Shown: positions 49,140-57,269 of the stretch, piece after piece
How the letters are laid out: the number at the start of each line of letters is the position of its first letter
Numbering within the stretch: the first letter of the stretch is position 1
DNA from: Terriglobus sp. RCC_193
GTDB lineage: Bacteria; Acidobacteriota; Terriglobia; Terriglobales; Acidobacteriaceae
Length of the DNA stretch: 64,000 bases
Direction of reading: 5' to 3'
Assembly: GCF_041355105.1 (NCBI RefSeq)
Contig: NZ_JBFUPK010000001.1
Location: 682,001-746,000, forward strand
Program-made: the position numbers and the translations under genes
Notes under the pieces: model-generated
What the model saw: the letters and a program-made list of their open reading frames with translations, nothing else
Databases searched by the model: none
What the model was told of the DNA's origin: nothing

Positions 49140-49223
49140 AAAATCTTCTTTCTAAATGGGTTACGGTTTTTAGTGGCTGTAAAATCGTCTTTCTGCTGGG
49201 GTTAGGGGCAAAATCGTCTTTCT
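49140..49223. repeat. three direct copies of AAAATCGTCTTTCT
   Basis: Copies lie at 49140-49153 (one mismatch), 49181-49194 and 49210-49223. The last two are linked by CTGGGGTTAGGGGC-type sequence. They stand between the hydrolase-like gene and the repeat-rich gap and do not fit a coding frame. Confidence 0.75.
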
Positions 49224-49754
49224 AAAGCCTTTAGCTGTTAGCTCTTGGCTTTTTGCTTTCCTTTGTTTTTATTTTAGTTGGTTTTGGGGAAATACCATGC
49301 CAACTCTATTTCCTTTGGTTTGTTGGGGTTGGATGGTTTGGGGCTTGACAGCACTTTGGGTGGTTCTCGACGCCTTCGGCGTGGGCCAGCCGCGTGGTTC
49401 TGCGAGGCGCGCGGGGTTGAGGGTATGCTCCTTTTTCCTTTTTGGCAGCGTATTCCGCTCAGACCCCGATAAGCCGAAACCGTGATCCGGAGAAGGCCAT
49501 ATCTCATGGCATGGTATTGCTCGCCCGTGTGACCTATATCAGTTGGGAATAGACAACCCAATTTTTATCTAATTGAATTATCCGCTGAATCTCGTGGCTA
49601 GTAATAAGTTCGCGGAGCGCGTTTAAGCCTCGCCGTAAGCGAAGCTGATTTGGATTTGTCGATGGTCCGATAGAGCGGGCCTTTGGCCCTTTGTCTTCGC
49701 GGGCTTGCTACCTAGGCCTTCGGCCTAGGCTAATATCTCGTCGCGCCTTTGGCG

Positions 49755-49898
49755 CTTGATTCGTTGCCACGCTGGCTATTTCGTCGTGGCCATGGTGTTT
49801 GATTCGATGCCACGCTGGCTATTCGTCGCGGTTCTGGCGCTTGGTTCGTTGCGACGTTGACTATTTCGTGGTGGCCGTGGCGTTTGATTCGTGCGCTG
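49755..49898. repeat. 43-bp imperfect tandem repeat, about 3.4 copies
   Basis: Units start at 49755, 49798, 49840 and 49883 with lengths 43, 42 and 43, then a partial copy. Each begins with a form of [CT]TTGATTCGTTGCCACG and contains GGCTATTTCGT. Copies differ by several substitutions, and there is no unique spacer, so this is not a CRISPR array. Confidence 0.8.
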
Positions 49899-49940
49899 TT
49901 TGTGGGTTTTCGATTTCCTGTTGCGTCGTAGAGGGTGTGA

Positions 49941-49985
49941 GGAATGCAGGTCCTTCGGCTTCACTTCGTTTCGCTCAGGATGACG
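49941..49985. repeat. HPERSE-type dispersed repeat
   Basis: On the minus strand this reads CGTCATCCTGAGCGAAACG followed by AAGTGAAGCCGAAGGACCTG, which resembles a dispersed repeat family whose translations contain HPERSE-like peptides and cause many false gene calls. It explains the open frame at 49776-50033. Confidence 0.65.
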
Positions 49986-50043
49986 GCCTTTGGCCGTTAG
50001 AGCTTCGCTAGTGGGACGGCCTTTTGGCCGCAAGAGCTTCGCT
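49982..50043. repeat. two direct copies of a GACGGCC...AGAGCTTCGCT unit
   Basis: GACGGCCTTTGGCCGTTAG + AGCTTCGCT (49982-50009) recurs at 50015-50043 with an extra T and CA for TT. Each unit contains a GGCC[T]TT[T]GGCC palindrome. Confidence 0.75.
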
Positions 50044-50127
50044 TTGCGAAGCTGGTTTGGATTTGTGGCTGAGGAGGATTCGTCGATGAGAGGGGATCGC
50101 GGTTCGATGGTTTCTTGTTCGCAACAA

Positions 50128-50162
50128 AAAGCCCGTCATCCTTGTTGGGGATGACGGGCTTT
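50128..50162 (-). terminator. rho-independent terminator of the carboxypeptidase-regulatory-like gene
   Basis: A 14-bp stem (50128-50141 with 50149-50162). Read on the minus strand it is followed by TTGTTGCG after a T-rich right arm, 20 bases downstream of the stop at 50182. Confidence 0.85.
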
Positions 50163-50181
50163 GTTTGGAAGTGCTTTGTGA

Positions 50182-51495
50182 CTACGCGTTCTTCTGACGC
50201 TCGAGTGCGTTCTGCAGAACGATCTCAAGCGCGGGCTTTACGCGGGCGTATTGTTCTTCGGTGATTTTTCCGGTCAGCTTGTCGCTTTCCAGTTGGAAGA
50301 GTTCGTCGCGCAGGACGCTGAGGAGCGTTGTCGGAGCAATATTCGCGTGAGAGGGAACAACGGTGGTCGGGGTGGAGCTGTTTGTCGTCGCGTCGGGAGT
50401 GGTTGCTGTTGCAGGCGTGTTTTGCGGACGAGAGAGAAGGAAGCCTGCTCCGGCTGCGAGTGCGAGGCCTACGCCTGCGATGATCCACCACTTGTACTTG
50501 GAGAGCGGATCGGGGGTGTCGATGGGGTTGCCGAGGCCGCCGCCGGGCTTTTCAGCAGATGCGCCGGTGGGCTGAGCCTGCATGGGCCCTTGTGCTGCAC
50601 CGGGTGCTCCCTGGGGTGCTTGCGGGCTGCCGTCGGTGGTTTCGGTGGGCTTGGGAAGCTGGCCGCTGCCGCTGACGGTGAACTCTGCCACGTCGTTCGC
50701 GCCGAGGTTGCGGGCGACGAAGGTTTGCGCGTCCACCTCGTCCTGCACGGGTGCCCACGGGGTGCTGCCGCCGTCGAACTTCATCTGCTTCGGCATCATG
50801 ACGATGACGTTGTCCGCAGGCATGACGGTGGTTGGGGTGAGTTTCATGCTGCCGGAGTACGGCACGTGGTAGCTGACCTGGAACTGCGTCTGGCCGCCGG
50901 GACGGATGGCGAAGTTGAAGCTGTAGTGGCCCTTCTTGGGCAACGGCATGGGCTGCGACTGGACGGTCATGCCGCCGGGGCCTTGTGCTGCTCCGCCTTC
51001 AATGACTGCGCCTTCAGGAAGCGTGAAGTCAAAGGTGGCTTCCGGGGAGAACTGTGTCTTGGGCGGTGCGGAGTCGTTCTTGAGGAAGAAGTGCTGCACG
51101 ACGCGCAGGTTCTTGCCGTCGGAGTCTGTCTGCAGGCGCATGACGTCGGCTTCGAGCTTTACGCCGGGGACTTTGGCGGCGACGCTGTAGACGTCGATGT
51201 CAACGCTGGTGGTCCCCGGAGGCGCTGGCTTGAAGTAGTTCGCTCCCTCATGCGTGACGCGGACGAGATGGATGCCTTCGTCGGGAACGTTGAGCTCGTA
51301 GTGGCCCTTGGCGTCGGAGGTGGTGTGCGTGGCTTCCTGCATGCCCTGCGCAAGACGGATGAGCGTGACGGTGTCACCTGCGGACGGCTTGTTGACAGTG
51401 CCGTTGGTGACGGTGCCAGTGATGGTGCTGGCAGCGAAGGCGGAGAACGGCAGCGCAAGGAGCGCCGCGAGGGCTTTGAGTTGGAAGTGACGCAT
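50182..51495 (-). CDS. secreted/membrane protein with carboxypeptidase-regulatory-like domain and SHOCT-like tail
   Basis: A 437-residue protein: signal peptide (LKALAALLALPFSAFAA), a carboxypeptidase-regulatory-like beta sandwich (ITGTVTNGTVNKPSAGDTV, TSDAKGHYELNVPDEG, FKPAPPGTTSVDIDVY), a further beta-rich domain, a Pro/Gln/Ala-rich linker at about 280-325, one membrane helix at ~335-355 (WWIIAGVGLALAAGAGFLL), a Thr/Pro linker, and a C-terminal helical piece (LFQLESDKLTGKITEEQYAR) that resembles a SHOCT motif. The topology suggests an exported sensor-like or adhesin-like protein with a cytoplasmic tail. Function unknown. Confidence 0.85.
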   Translation of the reverse strand: MRHFQLKALAALLALPFSAFAASTITGTVTNGTVNKPSAGDTVTLIRLAQGMQEATHTTSDAKGHYELNVPDEGIHLVRVTHEGANYFKPAPPGTTSVDIDVYSVAAKVPGVKLEADVMRLQTDSDGKNLRVVQHFFLKNDSAPPKTQFSPEATFDFTLPEGAVIEGGAAQGPGGMTVQSQPMPLPKKGHYSFNFAIRPGGQTQFQVSYHVPYSGSMKLTPTTVMPADNVIVMMPKQMKFDGGSTPWAPVQDEVDAQTFVARNLGANDVAEFTVSGSGQLPKPTETTDGSPQAPQGAPGAAQGPMQAQPTGASAEKPGGGLGNPIDTPDPLSKYKWWIIAGVGLALAAGAGFLLSRPQNTPATATTPDATTNSSTPTTVVPSHANIAPTTLLSVLRDELFQLESDKLTGKITEEQYARVKPALEIVLQNALERQKNA

Positions 51496-51523
51496 CGTCT
51501 TTTAGTTTAACTGCTGAAAAGAG

Positions 51524-51566
51524 CGAACGCAGCGTGCGCGGCGGACCGCTGCGAGCGCTGCGTTCG
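51524..51566 (-). terminator. hairpin after the penicillin-acylase-family gene
   Basis: CGAACGCAGCG (51524-51534) pairs with CGCTGCGTTCG (51556-51566) over an internally structured 21-base loop. On the minus strand it is followed by CTCTTTTC, which fits a terminator 17 bases after the stop at 51583. Confidence 0.7.
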
Positions 51567-51582
51567 TTCCTGGATATGCCAG

Positions 51583-53790
51583 CTAGAACGTCTCGCGGGA
51601 GCTCAGGTTTGCGAGGACTTCTTTGCGGATGCGCCACACGTCGCGCCACTGCTTCTTTTCAGCAAGGGGCAGTTCGTCGGTGTGGAAGGGTGAGCCGGGC
51701 TGGGACGATTCGCCGTAGTAGACGAAGGTTTTGGCCTGTTTGACGCCGGTTTTGCTGAATTCCAGCGCTACGGTGAAGCCGTCGCCGTGGACGGGTGTTT
51801 TCTTGCCGTCGATCAGGGGACCCCAGGTGATGACGCGGAAGATGCCGAGGTTGCCGGGGCCGCCGTTGCCGGGGAGGCTGACGCCGTTGAGGGCTTCGCC
51901 GCGCGGCGCGGATGTGTTGCCGTCGGACTGGCCGTTGATTTCAAACTTCATCACTTCGCCCCAGGGGCGGTCGGGTGCGCCGTAGGTCTTGACGGTTTCG
52001 TCGTAGGCGGCGTCGAGCATCTGCGCGGCGAGTTTGGGGTCCTTGATGCCGCTCGGCGTGGTCAGAGGTTCGTCGTACTTGTAAGGCACGGCGAAGTTCT
52101 GCATGGATTTTGGAGTCTGCATGCCGACGGAGGGGCCGATGAACTTCTGCGCCCACACGTAGAAGAGGAATGCGCCGCGGGAGTTGGCTTCGGCGGCGTG
52201 GTCCCAGTTCTTGAGGATTTCGGCGGCCTTCTTCGCCTTGGGTGAGCCGTACTGTGCGACGGCGGATTGCAGGTCGTCCATCATGCGGTCGGCCATCTCC
52301 ATGCGGGTGGAGAACTTCTTCTGCAACAGCATGTCAAAGGTAAACTTCTGGTCTTCGCTGAGCATGCGCAGGGCGCGGTCGGAGCGGAAGAGTGGGAAGA
52401 AGGATGAGACGTACGCCGGGTACTTTGCGCGGTCGATCATGGTGGGCCATGCGGCGTCCCAAGGCGGCTGGTTGGAGTTCTGGATGTAGCCGCTGGCGGG
52501 ATCGACCTGCTTGGGCAGTTCATCGTAGCTGAGGATGCCGTGCGGCATGGTTCCGCTGGTGGAGCCATCGACGGGTTTGGTCCACATGGCCCAGTCGCCG
52601 GTGCGGCGCGGGACGTTGGCGTTGAAGAGGTATTCAATGTGGCCATCGCGGTCCGCGTACAGGATGTTGTACATGGGGACTTCGAGTCGCTTGAGCTGCG
52701 TTTGATACTCGGCGAGATTGTGCGCGGTGTCCATCTTCCAGTACTGCTCCAGGAAGAAGGGCTTGTCGAGGCCCGCGGCGTAGAGTGCGATGGGGATGCC
52801 GTTGTCGCGGCGCACGATGGGGCCGTGGACGGTCTTCTGCACCTGCACGATTTCGGTGGTCAGGCTGCCGTCCTTCTGCTTCACGCGGAAGGGATATTGC
52901 GCGGTTTCGTACTTGAGGACTTTGCCGTCGTAGAGATAGCCGCCGTCCTGCTCCTTGATGGTGAATTGCAGTGCGCCGTTGTTGGTGTTGACCGTGTTGG
53001 TGATGGCTACGTAGTCGGAAAAGCAGAAGCGCATGACGGGCAGACCGATCTGCGATGCGCCGAAGAGATTGATGCCGGGCGCGACGAGTTGCGCTTCAAA
53101 GTAGCTCTGTTCGCCTGCCATGGCGAGATGCGGATTCATGAGCAGCATCGCGTTGCCGCTGGTGGTGTGTGAGGGACCGATGGCCCAGCCGTTGGAGCCG
53201 TCCTGCATGTCCATGTTGGTGGGAGCGAATGGCGATTCCAGTGCGGCGGTTTCGGTGTTGCGCGCATCCATGAGGCGGCTGCCGGCTACGAATTCGAAGT
53301 TGACGAAGTGATGCGTGTGTTGCACGACATCGAGCGCGGTGATGGGGAGGACTTGCTTTGCTTCGGCGCTGAGTCTGTCGGGGTGTTTGGCGGCGTAAGC
53401 ATTGATGCCAGCGGCGAAGGCTTCAAGGTAACCGCGGAACTCTGGCGTTTGTTCGGAGAGCCAGAGGGCAGAGCGTTTTGGCACTTCGTTGAGCCAGACC
53501 CAGCGGTCGGTTTTGAGGTTGCGATCGCCGTCGCCCGGGCCGTAAATTTCGCTGGAGCGGCCGCGTGATCCGGCCATGACGTGCATCAGGAGTTCGCCGT
53601 GGGCTTCAGTCTGCGCGTAGCCGTAGAGGTAGAACATGTCCTTCGTCGATTTGGCGAAGATGTGAGGGACGCCCCACTTGTCCCAGAGAATCTCTGAGCC
53701 CTTTTGCGGCTGGTACTTTGACTGTGCGAGGGCAGGGAGGCAGGTGGCCGCGATGAGGGCAGCGGAGAGAATACGGCGGCGCAAGAGCAT
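51583..53790 (-). CDS. penicillin acylase family protein (N-terminal-nucleophile amidohydrolase)
   Basis: These enzymes are made as a precursor, exported, and cut into alpha and beta chains; the new N-terminal Ser of the beta chain is the nucleophile. The 735-residue product has a signal peptide (ILSAALIAATCLPALAQ), the alpha-chain motif ILWDKWGVPHIFA, the GYAQTEAHGELLMHVMAG region, and the cleavage/nucleophile site GSNGWAIGPSHT followed by LLMNPHL, all characteristic. Substrates in the family include penicillins, acyl-homoserine lactones and lipopeptides; which applies here cannot be told. Confidence 0.9.
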   Translation of the reverse strand: MLLRRRILSAALIAATCLPALAQSKYQPQKGSEILWDKWGVPHIFAKSTKDMFYLYGYAQTEAHGELLMHVMAGSRGRSSEIYGPGDGDRNLKTDRWVWLNEVPKRSALWLSEQTPEFRGYLEAFAAGINAYAAKHPDRLSAEAKQVLPITALDVVQHTHHFVNFEFVAGSRLMDARNTETAALESPFAPTNMDMQDGSNGWAIGPSHTTSGNAMLLMNPHLAMAGEQSYFEAQLVAPGINLFGASQIGLPVMRFCFSDYVAITNTVNTNNGALQFTIKEQDGGYLYDGKVLKYETAQYPFRVKQKDGSLTTEIVQVQKTVHGPIVRRDNGIPIALYAAGLDKPFFLEQYWKMDTAHNLAEYQTQLKRLEVPMYNILYADRDGHIEYLFNANVPRRTGDWAMWTKPVDGSTSGTMPHGILSYDELPKQVDPASGYIQNSNQPPWDAAWPTMIDRAKYPAYVSSFFPLFRSDRALRMLSEDQKFTFDMLLQKKFSTRMEMADRMMDDLQSAVAQYGSPKAKKAAEILKNWDHAAEANSRGAFLFYVWAQKFIGPSVGMQTPKSMQNFAVPYKYDEPLTTPSGIKDPKLAAQMLDAAYDETVKTYGAPDRPWGEVMKFEINGQSDGNTSAPRGEALNGVSLPGNGGPGNLGIFRVITWGPLIDGKKTPVHGDGFTVALEFSKTGVKQAKTFVYYGESSQPGSPFHTDELPLAEKKQWRDVWRIRKEVLANLSSRETF

Positions 53791-54020
53791 GATCGGCTCC
53801 TCGTGTGTCGCTGAGATGAATGGGTGCTGAGGGGAGAGTAACAGATGGGGGACATCTGTAAAGCGCCGTCATCCATCTTCCATCCCCGCTGTTTTTCTTT
53901 ACCTCTCCCGCTAAAGACAAGAGAGGTAAAGAAATTATTTATAGTTCCATGCAGAGGGGCCCGGCTGAAACCGGGCCCCTTCAAAACCTCATATTTCAAA
54001 ACCGTATCTGTGGATACGAC
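53791..54020. other. hpt-acylase gap with two hairpins
   Basis: A 13-bp inverted repeat, TTCTTTACCTCTC (53895-53907) with GAGAGGTAAAGAA (53921-53933), and a GC-rich one, AGGGGCCCGG (53955-53964) with CCGGGCCCCT (53971-53980). The second is the likely terminator of hpt (minus strand), though its T-tract is poor. The rest presumably holds the acylase promoter, which I cannot place. Confidence 0.6.
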
Positions 54021-54578
54021 CTAAGCCTTGTCTTCGGGGAACAGGCGGATGTCCGCCACGTTGCGATACTTCTCTGCGTAATCCATGCCATAACCAATCA
54101 CAAACTGATTGGGGATGCTGAAGCCGACGTAATCCGCTTCAATGGGAACAAGGCGCCGCTCCGGCTTATCGAGGCAGGTGGCAATCTTCAGCGATGCGGG
54201 CTTGTGTTGCAGCATCAGGCGACGCAGATAGCTCAAGGTCAGGCCGGTATCAAGAATGTCTTCCACCACGATGACATTCTTGCCTTCAATGGGAGTATCC
54301 AGGTCTTTGATGAGCTTGACTGCGCCGCTGGTGGTCTTGCCTTTACCGTAAGAGGACACCGCGACGAAATCGAAGGTGTTGTCCACTTCAATGGCTCGCG
54401 CCAGGTCTGCGAGGAAGATCGCGGCTCCCTTCAACACGCCGACAAGGACGATGCTGTCGCCTTTATAGTCGTCGCTGATCTGTTTGCCGATGGCTTTGAC
54501 GCGCTCGGCAATCTGGTCTGCGGAAAAGAGAATCTCGCACTCGGAGGCGGGAACTGCGGGTGTGGTGGGTTGTGCCAT
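54021..54578 (-). CDS. hpt: hypoxanthine phosphoribosyltransferase
   Basis: Hpt salvages hypoxanthine and guanine to IMP and GMP using PRPP. The 185-residue product has the PRPP-binding motif VVEDILDTGLTL, the N-terminal VGVLKGAAIFLADLAR segment, SSYGKGKTTSG of the flexible loop, and the C-terminal ADYVGFSIPNQFVIGYGMDY block. ATG 54578 begins MAQPTTPAVP and gives the family length. The gene is divergent from lgt, 62 bases between the starts. Confidence 0.95.
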   Translation of the reverse strand: MAQPTTPAVPASECEILFSADQIAERVKAIGKQISDDYKGDSIVLVGVLKGAAIFLADLARAIEVDNTFDFVAVSSYGKGKTTSGAVKLIKDLDTPIEGKNVIVVEDILDTGLTLSYLRRLMLQHKPASLKIATCLDKPERRLVPIEADYVGFSIPNQFVIGYGMDYAEKYRNVADIRLFPEDKA

Positions 54579-54640
54579 GAGGTATAGCGTAACCGATGGA
54601 GGCATTCCGGGGCGCATCCCCGATATACTGGGTGAAGCGC

Positions 54641-55468
54641 ATGTTTCCGTATCTTCACCTCGGCTCAGTCACCCTGGGCACCTTTGGCATCCTGATGTGG
54701 CTTGCGGCCGTGACCGCGGCCTGGGTGCTGCACCGCTCTTTTGTTCGCGCTGGCGTTACGGCAGACGCAATTGTGGTCGTCGCCACGGTCATGATTGCCG
54801 GCGTCATCGGCGCCAAAGTCTGGCACGAACTGCAGAACCCCTTCGCACTCCGCATGCAGATGGAGGAGATCATCCTGCCCGGATGGCACGAACCCGGCCA
54901 GGTCCTTCTGCGCTTCCTGCACTGGTTCCAGGCAGGATTTGCGTGGTTTGGTGGCCTTCTGTTCGGCGTGGGAACGCTCATGTGGCAGGGGCGCTCACTG
55001 AAGATCGGCGCCGTCCGCATCCTCGATTTTGCAGCTCCTGCAGCCGCAATCGGCTACGGTGTGGGCCGCATCGGCTGCCTTACCTCCGGCGATGGCGACT
55101 ACGGTATTGCGACGAAACTGCCATGGGGCGTCCACATCCACGATGACGCGCTTGACCCGCCGCAGCCCAATCCTCCGGACCTGCTGGTTCACCCCACACC
55201 GGTGTATGAGTTCCTGTTTTCTGTGGCGCTTGGCTGGTACCTGTGGGTGCGCGGACGGAAGAATCTGCCCATCGGTCAGCTCACCGGCGAATACCTTGCC
55301 CTCAGCGGTGTAGGCCGTTTTCTGGTGGAGATTATTCGCCGCAATGAGAAGCTCTATCTGGGCATGAGCAACGCGCAGGTGGCGGCGCTGGCGACGATTG
55401 TGATCGGCTTGATCCTGATTGCGATCGCAAAGCATCAGCCTGTAACGGAGACCGCCGAAGCCGTTTAA
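54641..55468 (+). CDS. lgt: prolipoprotein diacylglyceryl transferase
   Basis: Lgt transfers diacylglycerol from phosphatidylglycerol to the lipobox cysteine, the first step in lipoprotein maturation. The 275-residue membrane protein begins MFPYLHLGSVTLGTFGI and has the Lgt signature in variant form (VGRIGCLTSGDGDYG), the conserved HPTPVYEFLF and SGVGRFLVEIIRRNE segments, and about seven helices. A TATACT (54624-54629) 11 bases before ATG 54641 may be the -10 of a leaderless message. The second-step enzyme lspA is encoded 6 kb away. Confidence 0.92.
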   Translation: MFPYLHLGSVTLGTFGILMWLAAVTAAWVLHRSFVRAGVTADAIVVVATVMIAGVIGAKVWHELQNPFALRMQMEEIILPGWHEPGQVLLRFLHWFQAGFAWFGGLLFGVGTLMWQGRSLKIGAVRILDFAAPAAAIGYGVGRIGCLTSGDGDYGIATKLPWGVHIHDDALDPPQPNPPDLLVHPTPVYEFLFSVALGWYLWVRGRKNLPIGQLTGEYLALSGVGRFLVEIIRRNEKLYLGMSNAQVAALATIVIGLILIAIAKHQPVTETAEAV

Positions 55469-56154
55469 AGCTGCTTCAGAAACGCCTTCGCCTCTTCCAG
55501 TTCGGGGAATAATCGTTCTTCGGCCTGGAATTCGCGTGAGTGCACGCATCGCCGCCCGGCACGCACACGTACCGGATGCTTCAGATGCAGCATCTCGTGG
55601 TACATCAGGTACTCAATCGCATAGCGTGGCACCTTTGGCCCATCAAAGATGCGGCTCACCACGATGGTGTTGTGCGCCGCGTCATAATGGCCCAGCATTC
55701 TGCGGGCACGATGCGCGCTCCATGTCAGTACGGGCCGACCCAGCAGGCCGTGAAAGAAGCGGCGATTGATGGTCTCAAAGATCTCTTCCAGATCGTAATA
55801 GTGGCCCAGATGCGTGTGAATCTGTTTGCGGCCACGCGTCTGCCGCGCCTGTTCCGCCTGCCTGCTCACCGCGTCGGATTGCGTGTAACGACGGTAGCGA
55901 TCAGCATGAAATGCTTCAATCGGCTTGCGGTACAGCTTGGCGAGAAGGATGTGTGCGATGGCCTGCAGGACGGAGGGCGGTGCGCCCTCAAGCAAGTCCG
56001 AGAGGCTGACATGCAGGCGGCCTTCGCGTAGCCGGATTGTGGTATTCAGCGAGACAAATCGGCGGAATTTGATCTCAAACGGGGGCATGGGCGCACGCGG
56101 TCGAAGATCGCGATACGCAACCTGAAATATCTGCTGCAGTTCCAACGGTGTCAC
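55465..56154 (-). CDS. SprT/DUF45-like metalloprotease family protein
   Basis: A 229-residue protein (counted from GTG 56154) with a zinc-protease motif HEMLHLKHP in the last third, preceded by YAIEYLMY and followed by SREFQAEERLFPELEEA. TWSAHRARRMLGHYDAAHNT and IVVSRIFDGPKVP are the strands before the active site, as in the SprT-like/DUF45 group. No signal peptide, so cytoplasmic. The start is uncertain: no ATG lies near the beginning of the conserved part, and an upstream open frame only reflects overlap with the preceding gene. It converges with lgt and overlaps it by 4 bases. Confidence 0.8.
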   Translation of the reverse strand: MTPLELQQIFQVAYRDLRPRAPMPPFEIKFRRFVSLNTTIRLREGRLHVSLSDLLEGAPPSVLQAIAHILLAKLYRKPIEAFHADRYRRYTQSDAVSRQAEQARQTRGRKQIHTHLGHYYDLEEIFETINRRFFHGLLGRPVLTWSAHRARRMLGHYDAAHNTIVVSRIFDGPKVPRYAIEYLMYHEMLHLKHPVRVRAGRRCVHSREFQAEERLFPELEEAKAFLKQL

Positions 56155-56177
56155 TACAAGTAGTGTAAATGCGCGCG

Positions 56178-56726
56178 TTATTCGCGATGAATTTCGCCCA
56201 CGCCACCCGGGTTCGCATTCTTGTCGGGTGGATGTGCCTTGAAGTACGCGGCCTGTGCGGGGATCATCTCCGTCACTTCGGCTTTGACGTCGGCAACGGT
56301 TTCCAGCGCCAGTTTCCGCGTCAGTTCGTAGCTGTCGTCTACGGGCGGCTGTTTCAGCACGCTCTCCCAACGTTCCATCGCTGTGACCAGTTTCGGGAGC
56401 GGTTTCCGCAGATCGCGATGTGCCTTGTCATACTCCACAAGGTTGTCTTCAAACTCATCGACCAGCCCGGCAATTTCGTCCATGTTCTGTTTCAGATCTT
56501 CACGGCGGCCCTGTGCGCGTTTGTCGGTCAGGATGGACTGCATTCGGTGCACGCGGGTTTCAATGATTTCCTGAAACACAACGACGCGCTGCGCGGGGTC
56601 AGCGGCGGCATCGCGAATTTTCTCTTCCTCTGCTTCTGAGATGGCCGTGGAATGCCGCTGGCCATGTGCCGCAAGGGCACACAGCATGACCCAACCACAT
56701 AGACGGAGAAAGCGTTTCGCCAGCAT
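56178..56726 (-). CDS. secreted helical protein of unknown function (pair member 2)
   Basis: A 182-residue protein with a signal peptide (FLRLCGWVMLCALAAHG), followed by highly charged helical sequence (ISEAEEEKIRDAAADPAQRV, LKQNMDEIAGLVDEFEDNLV, LVTAMERWESVLKQ). No catalytic motif is visible. It begins 4 bases after the stop of a similar secreted helical protein, and both speak of the same pattern of regularly spaced charged helices, so they may form a periplasmic complex or be distant paralogues. Function unknown. Confidence 0.75.
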   Translation of the reverse strand: MLAKRFLRLCGWVMLCALAAHGQRHSTAISEAEEEKIRDAAADPAQRVVVFQEIIETRVHRMQSILTDKRAQGRREDLKQNMDEIAGLVDEFEDNLVEYDKAHRDLRKPLPKLVTAMERWESVLKQPPVDDSYELTRKLALETVADVKAEVTEMIPAQAAYFKAHPPDKNANPGGVGEIHRE

Positions 56727-56730
56727 CTGC

Positions 56731-57234
56731 TTATTTGGCAAAGATGGCACTCAACAACGTCGTCTGCGCCTGATCCAGTCGCTTCAGCGCGGACTGCACC
56801 ACAGGCTTCATGTCACCGGAAGCTTCACGCACCAGATCCTTCAATCGCCGATTGGTGGTGTGGAGCAGCATTTCAGTCTTCTTCAGACCTTTGCTGTCCA
56901 GCTTCAGGGTGATTTCCATTTGCGAAGTGCAGGCTTCCAGTTGTTTCAGCGTGGCCTGTGCGTGTTCTTCATCGCCGTCAGCAATCTGTTTCGTAGCCAG
57001 CAAGCTGATTTTGTCCGCCAGATCGGCGAATAGCTGCATCTGCTCGCGTGGCGGCGCCTGTTCCGCGCGCAGTTGCAGCGTGGCAATCATTGTGGGGTCA
57101 ATCGTGCCAAGATTGTCTGCTGCATGCAAAGCCAGCGGCATAAGCGCCATCATGGCACCGCAGCACGCTGCGGCACGAAGGCGCGAAGGAAGAATTGCGT
57201 GAGACCGGAACTGCGAGGGCACTGCGAAATGCAT
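56731..57234 (-). CDS. secreted helical protein of unknown function (pair member 1)
   Basis: A 167-residue exported protein: signal peptide with LRAAACCGAMMALMPLALHA, then helices such as MQLFADLADKISLLATKQI, LKQLEACTSQMEITLKLDS and LLHTTNRRLKDLVREAS. One cysteine lies in the mature part. The start at 57234 has GGGAGGTG just upstream. It stands between a periplasmic TPR gene and a similar helical protein in the ileS-lspA-uvrA operon. I do not recognise a family. Confidence 0.75.
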   Translation of the reverse strand: MHFAVPSQFRSHAILPSRLRAAACCGAMMALMPLALHAADNLGTIDPTMIATLQLRAEQAPPREQMQLFADLADKISLLATKQIADGDEEHAQATLKQLEACTSQMEITLKLDSKGLKKTEMLLHTTNRRLKDLVREASGDMKPVVQSALKRLDQAQTTLLSAIFAK

Positions 57235-57269
57235 AGCACACCTCCCCAAAGCCGGGGCACATACGAGGC

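Larger units (their letters stand above)
49087..50181. other. 1.1-kb gene-free, repeat-rich region
   Basis: No convincing gene is visible in either direction; short open frames here consist of repeat translations. The stretch holds the AAAATCGTCTTTCT copies, a CCTAGGCC/GGCCTAGG hairpin at 49711-49729, a 43-base tandem repeat, a HPERSE-type repeat, a GACGGCC direct repeat and a terminator. Words such as GGCCTTTTGGCC and GCGCCTTTGGCGC recur. The region probably accumulates dispersed non-coding repeats. Confidence 0.8.

Noticed and set aside
49755-49898. Possible CRISPR array
   Set aside because: The repeats are adjacent and degenerate with no unique spacers, and no cas gene is in the window.
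49274-50033. Short open frames in the repeat-rich gap
   Set aside because: They translate repeat units, including the HPERSE-like peptide, and have no ribosome-binding sites.
50251-51510. A 419-codon open frame antisense to the carboxypeptidase-regulatory-like gene
   Set aside because: Its product is Gly/Val/Cys/Arg-rich without domain features; the minus-strand gene has a signal peptide, a membrane helix, conserved motifs and a terminator.
54581-54586. TATACC as a -10 element for hpt
   Set aside because: It ends 2 bases before the ATG, too close for a transcript start that includes the start codon.
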